A stretch of 45,413 bases of DNA from Bacteroidales bacterium. Lineage in GTDB: Bacteria > Bacteroidota > Bacteroidia > Bacteroidales > WCHB1-69. Positions within the stretch are counted from its first letter, which is position 1; each line of letters opens with the position of its first letter. Shown here in pieces: positions 45,401 to 45,413 of this stretch. The stretch covers positions 1 to 45,413 of the forward strand of contig JAGCFD010000040.1 in the NCBI GenBank assembly GCA_017650305.1, written 5' to 3'. The position numbers were made by a program, and so were the translations under genes. The notes under the pieces were generated by a model, which ran no database searches, was not told the DNA's origin, and saw only the letters and a list, made by a program, of their open reading frames with translations.

Positions 45401-45413
45401 AGCGTGTGTCAAA

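Larger units (their letters stand above)
45026..45413. other. Right-end non-coding region with repeat fragments
   Basis: No gene is seen. The region contains the HD-gene promoter motif and the inverted copies of the left-end repeat blocks, at 45178-45197, 45336-45344, 45372-45379 and 45391-45400. A low-complexity stretch around 45301-45335 (CTCTTGATAGAAAAGTTAC) resembles frequent intergenic repeat sequence of Bacteroidota, from memory. Confidence 0.5.

Overview
The window comes from a Bacteroidota genome, most likely order Bacteroidales. The signs are FISUMP-domain secreted proteins, type IX secretion (T9SS) type A and type B (CHU_C) sorting domains, a DUF4296-type lipoprotein, many lipoproteins, TAnnTTTG-type -7 promoter motifs and an absence of obvious Shine-Dalgarno sequences. 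It looks like a chromosomal contig: mostly housekeeping and envelope genes, one tRNA, and no phage structural genes, transposase or CRISPR array. The two ends carry related, partly degenerate repeat sequence, which probably explains why the contig stops there.

Layout. 0-6.6 kb (plus strand): a secreted FISUMP protein, an M49-like zinc peptidase lipoprotein, recF, a secreted endonuclease/exonuclease/phosphatase-family protein and a polyprenol-phosphate mannosyltransferase. 6.9-13.1 kb: tgt (minus) diverges from an apparently frameshifted membrane glycosyltransferase, followed by an ECF sigma factor, a long-chain acyl-CoA synthetase and cysS. 13.2-14.5 kb (minus): a glutathione peroxidase lipoprotein and a nitroreductase lipoprotein, probably one oxidative-stress operon. 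14.7-18.3 kb: a small membrane protein, tRNA-His, a phosphoethanolamine-transferase-type sulfatase placed directly behind the tRNA terminator, and an unusual lipoprotein. 18.5-26.4 kb: two SurA/parvulin-like chaperones, an isolated FecCD-type permease, a PNGase F-like glycoamidase in an operon with cca and a DUF4296 lipoprotein, and a 3-methyladenine glycosylase. 26.5-31.3 kb (plus): ECF sigma factor, membrane protein with anti-sigma-like N-terminus and a T9SS type B C-terminal domain, catalytically dead M16-like protein, and a secreted type B cargo protein. 31.3-45 kb (all minus): a beta-mannosidase lipoprotein with a nitroreductase, a second FISUMP protein, an orphan lipoprotein, an operon of M3 peptidase, ligA, a double-HAD fusion and an LpxL/HtrB acyltransferase, then msrA and an HD-domain protein.

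The most interesting part is the tightly overlapping cluster at 26500-31305. A sigma factor overlaps by 4 nt a single-pass protein that looks like its anti-sigma factor, but whose periplasmic end is a T9SS type B sorting domain. The next two genes encode an M16 fold without its zinc motif and a signal-peptide protein ending in the same kind of sorting domain. This suggests, as inference, a regulator that senses T9SS traffic or occupancy through a tethered sorting domain. Other observations include an internal T9SS-tail-like module in both FISUMP paralogues, a tgt lacking the usual zinc cysteines, a fused pair of HAD phosphatases, and three convergent gene pairs whose stop codons touch or overlap.

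All assignments come from reading the sequence and recalling families; no database search was run.
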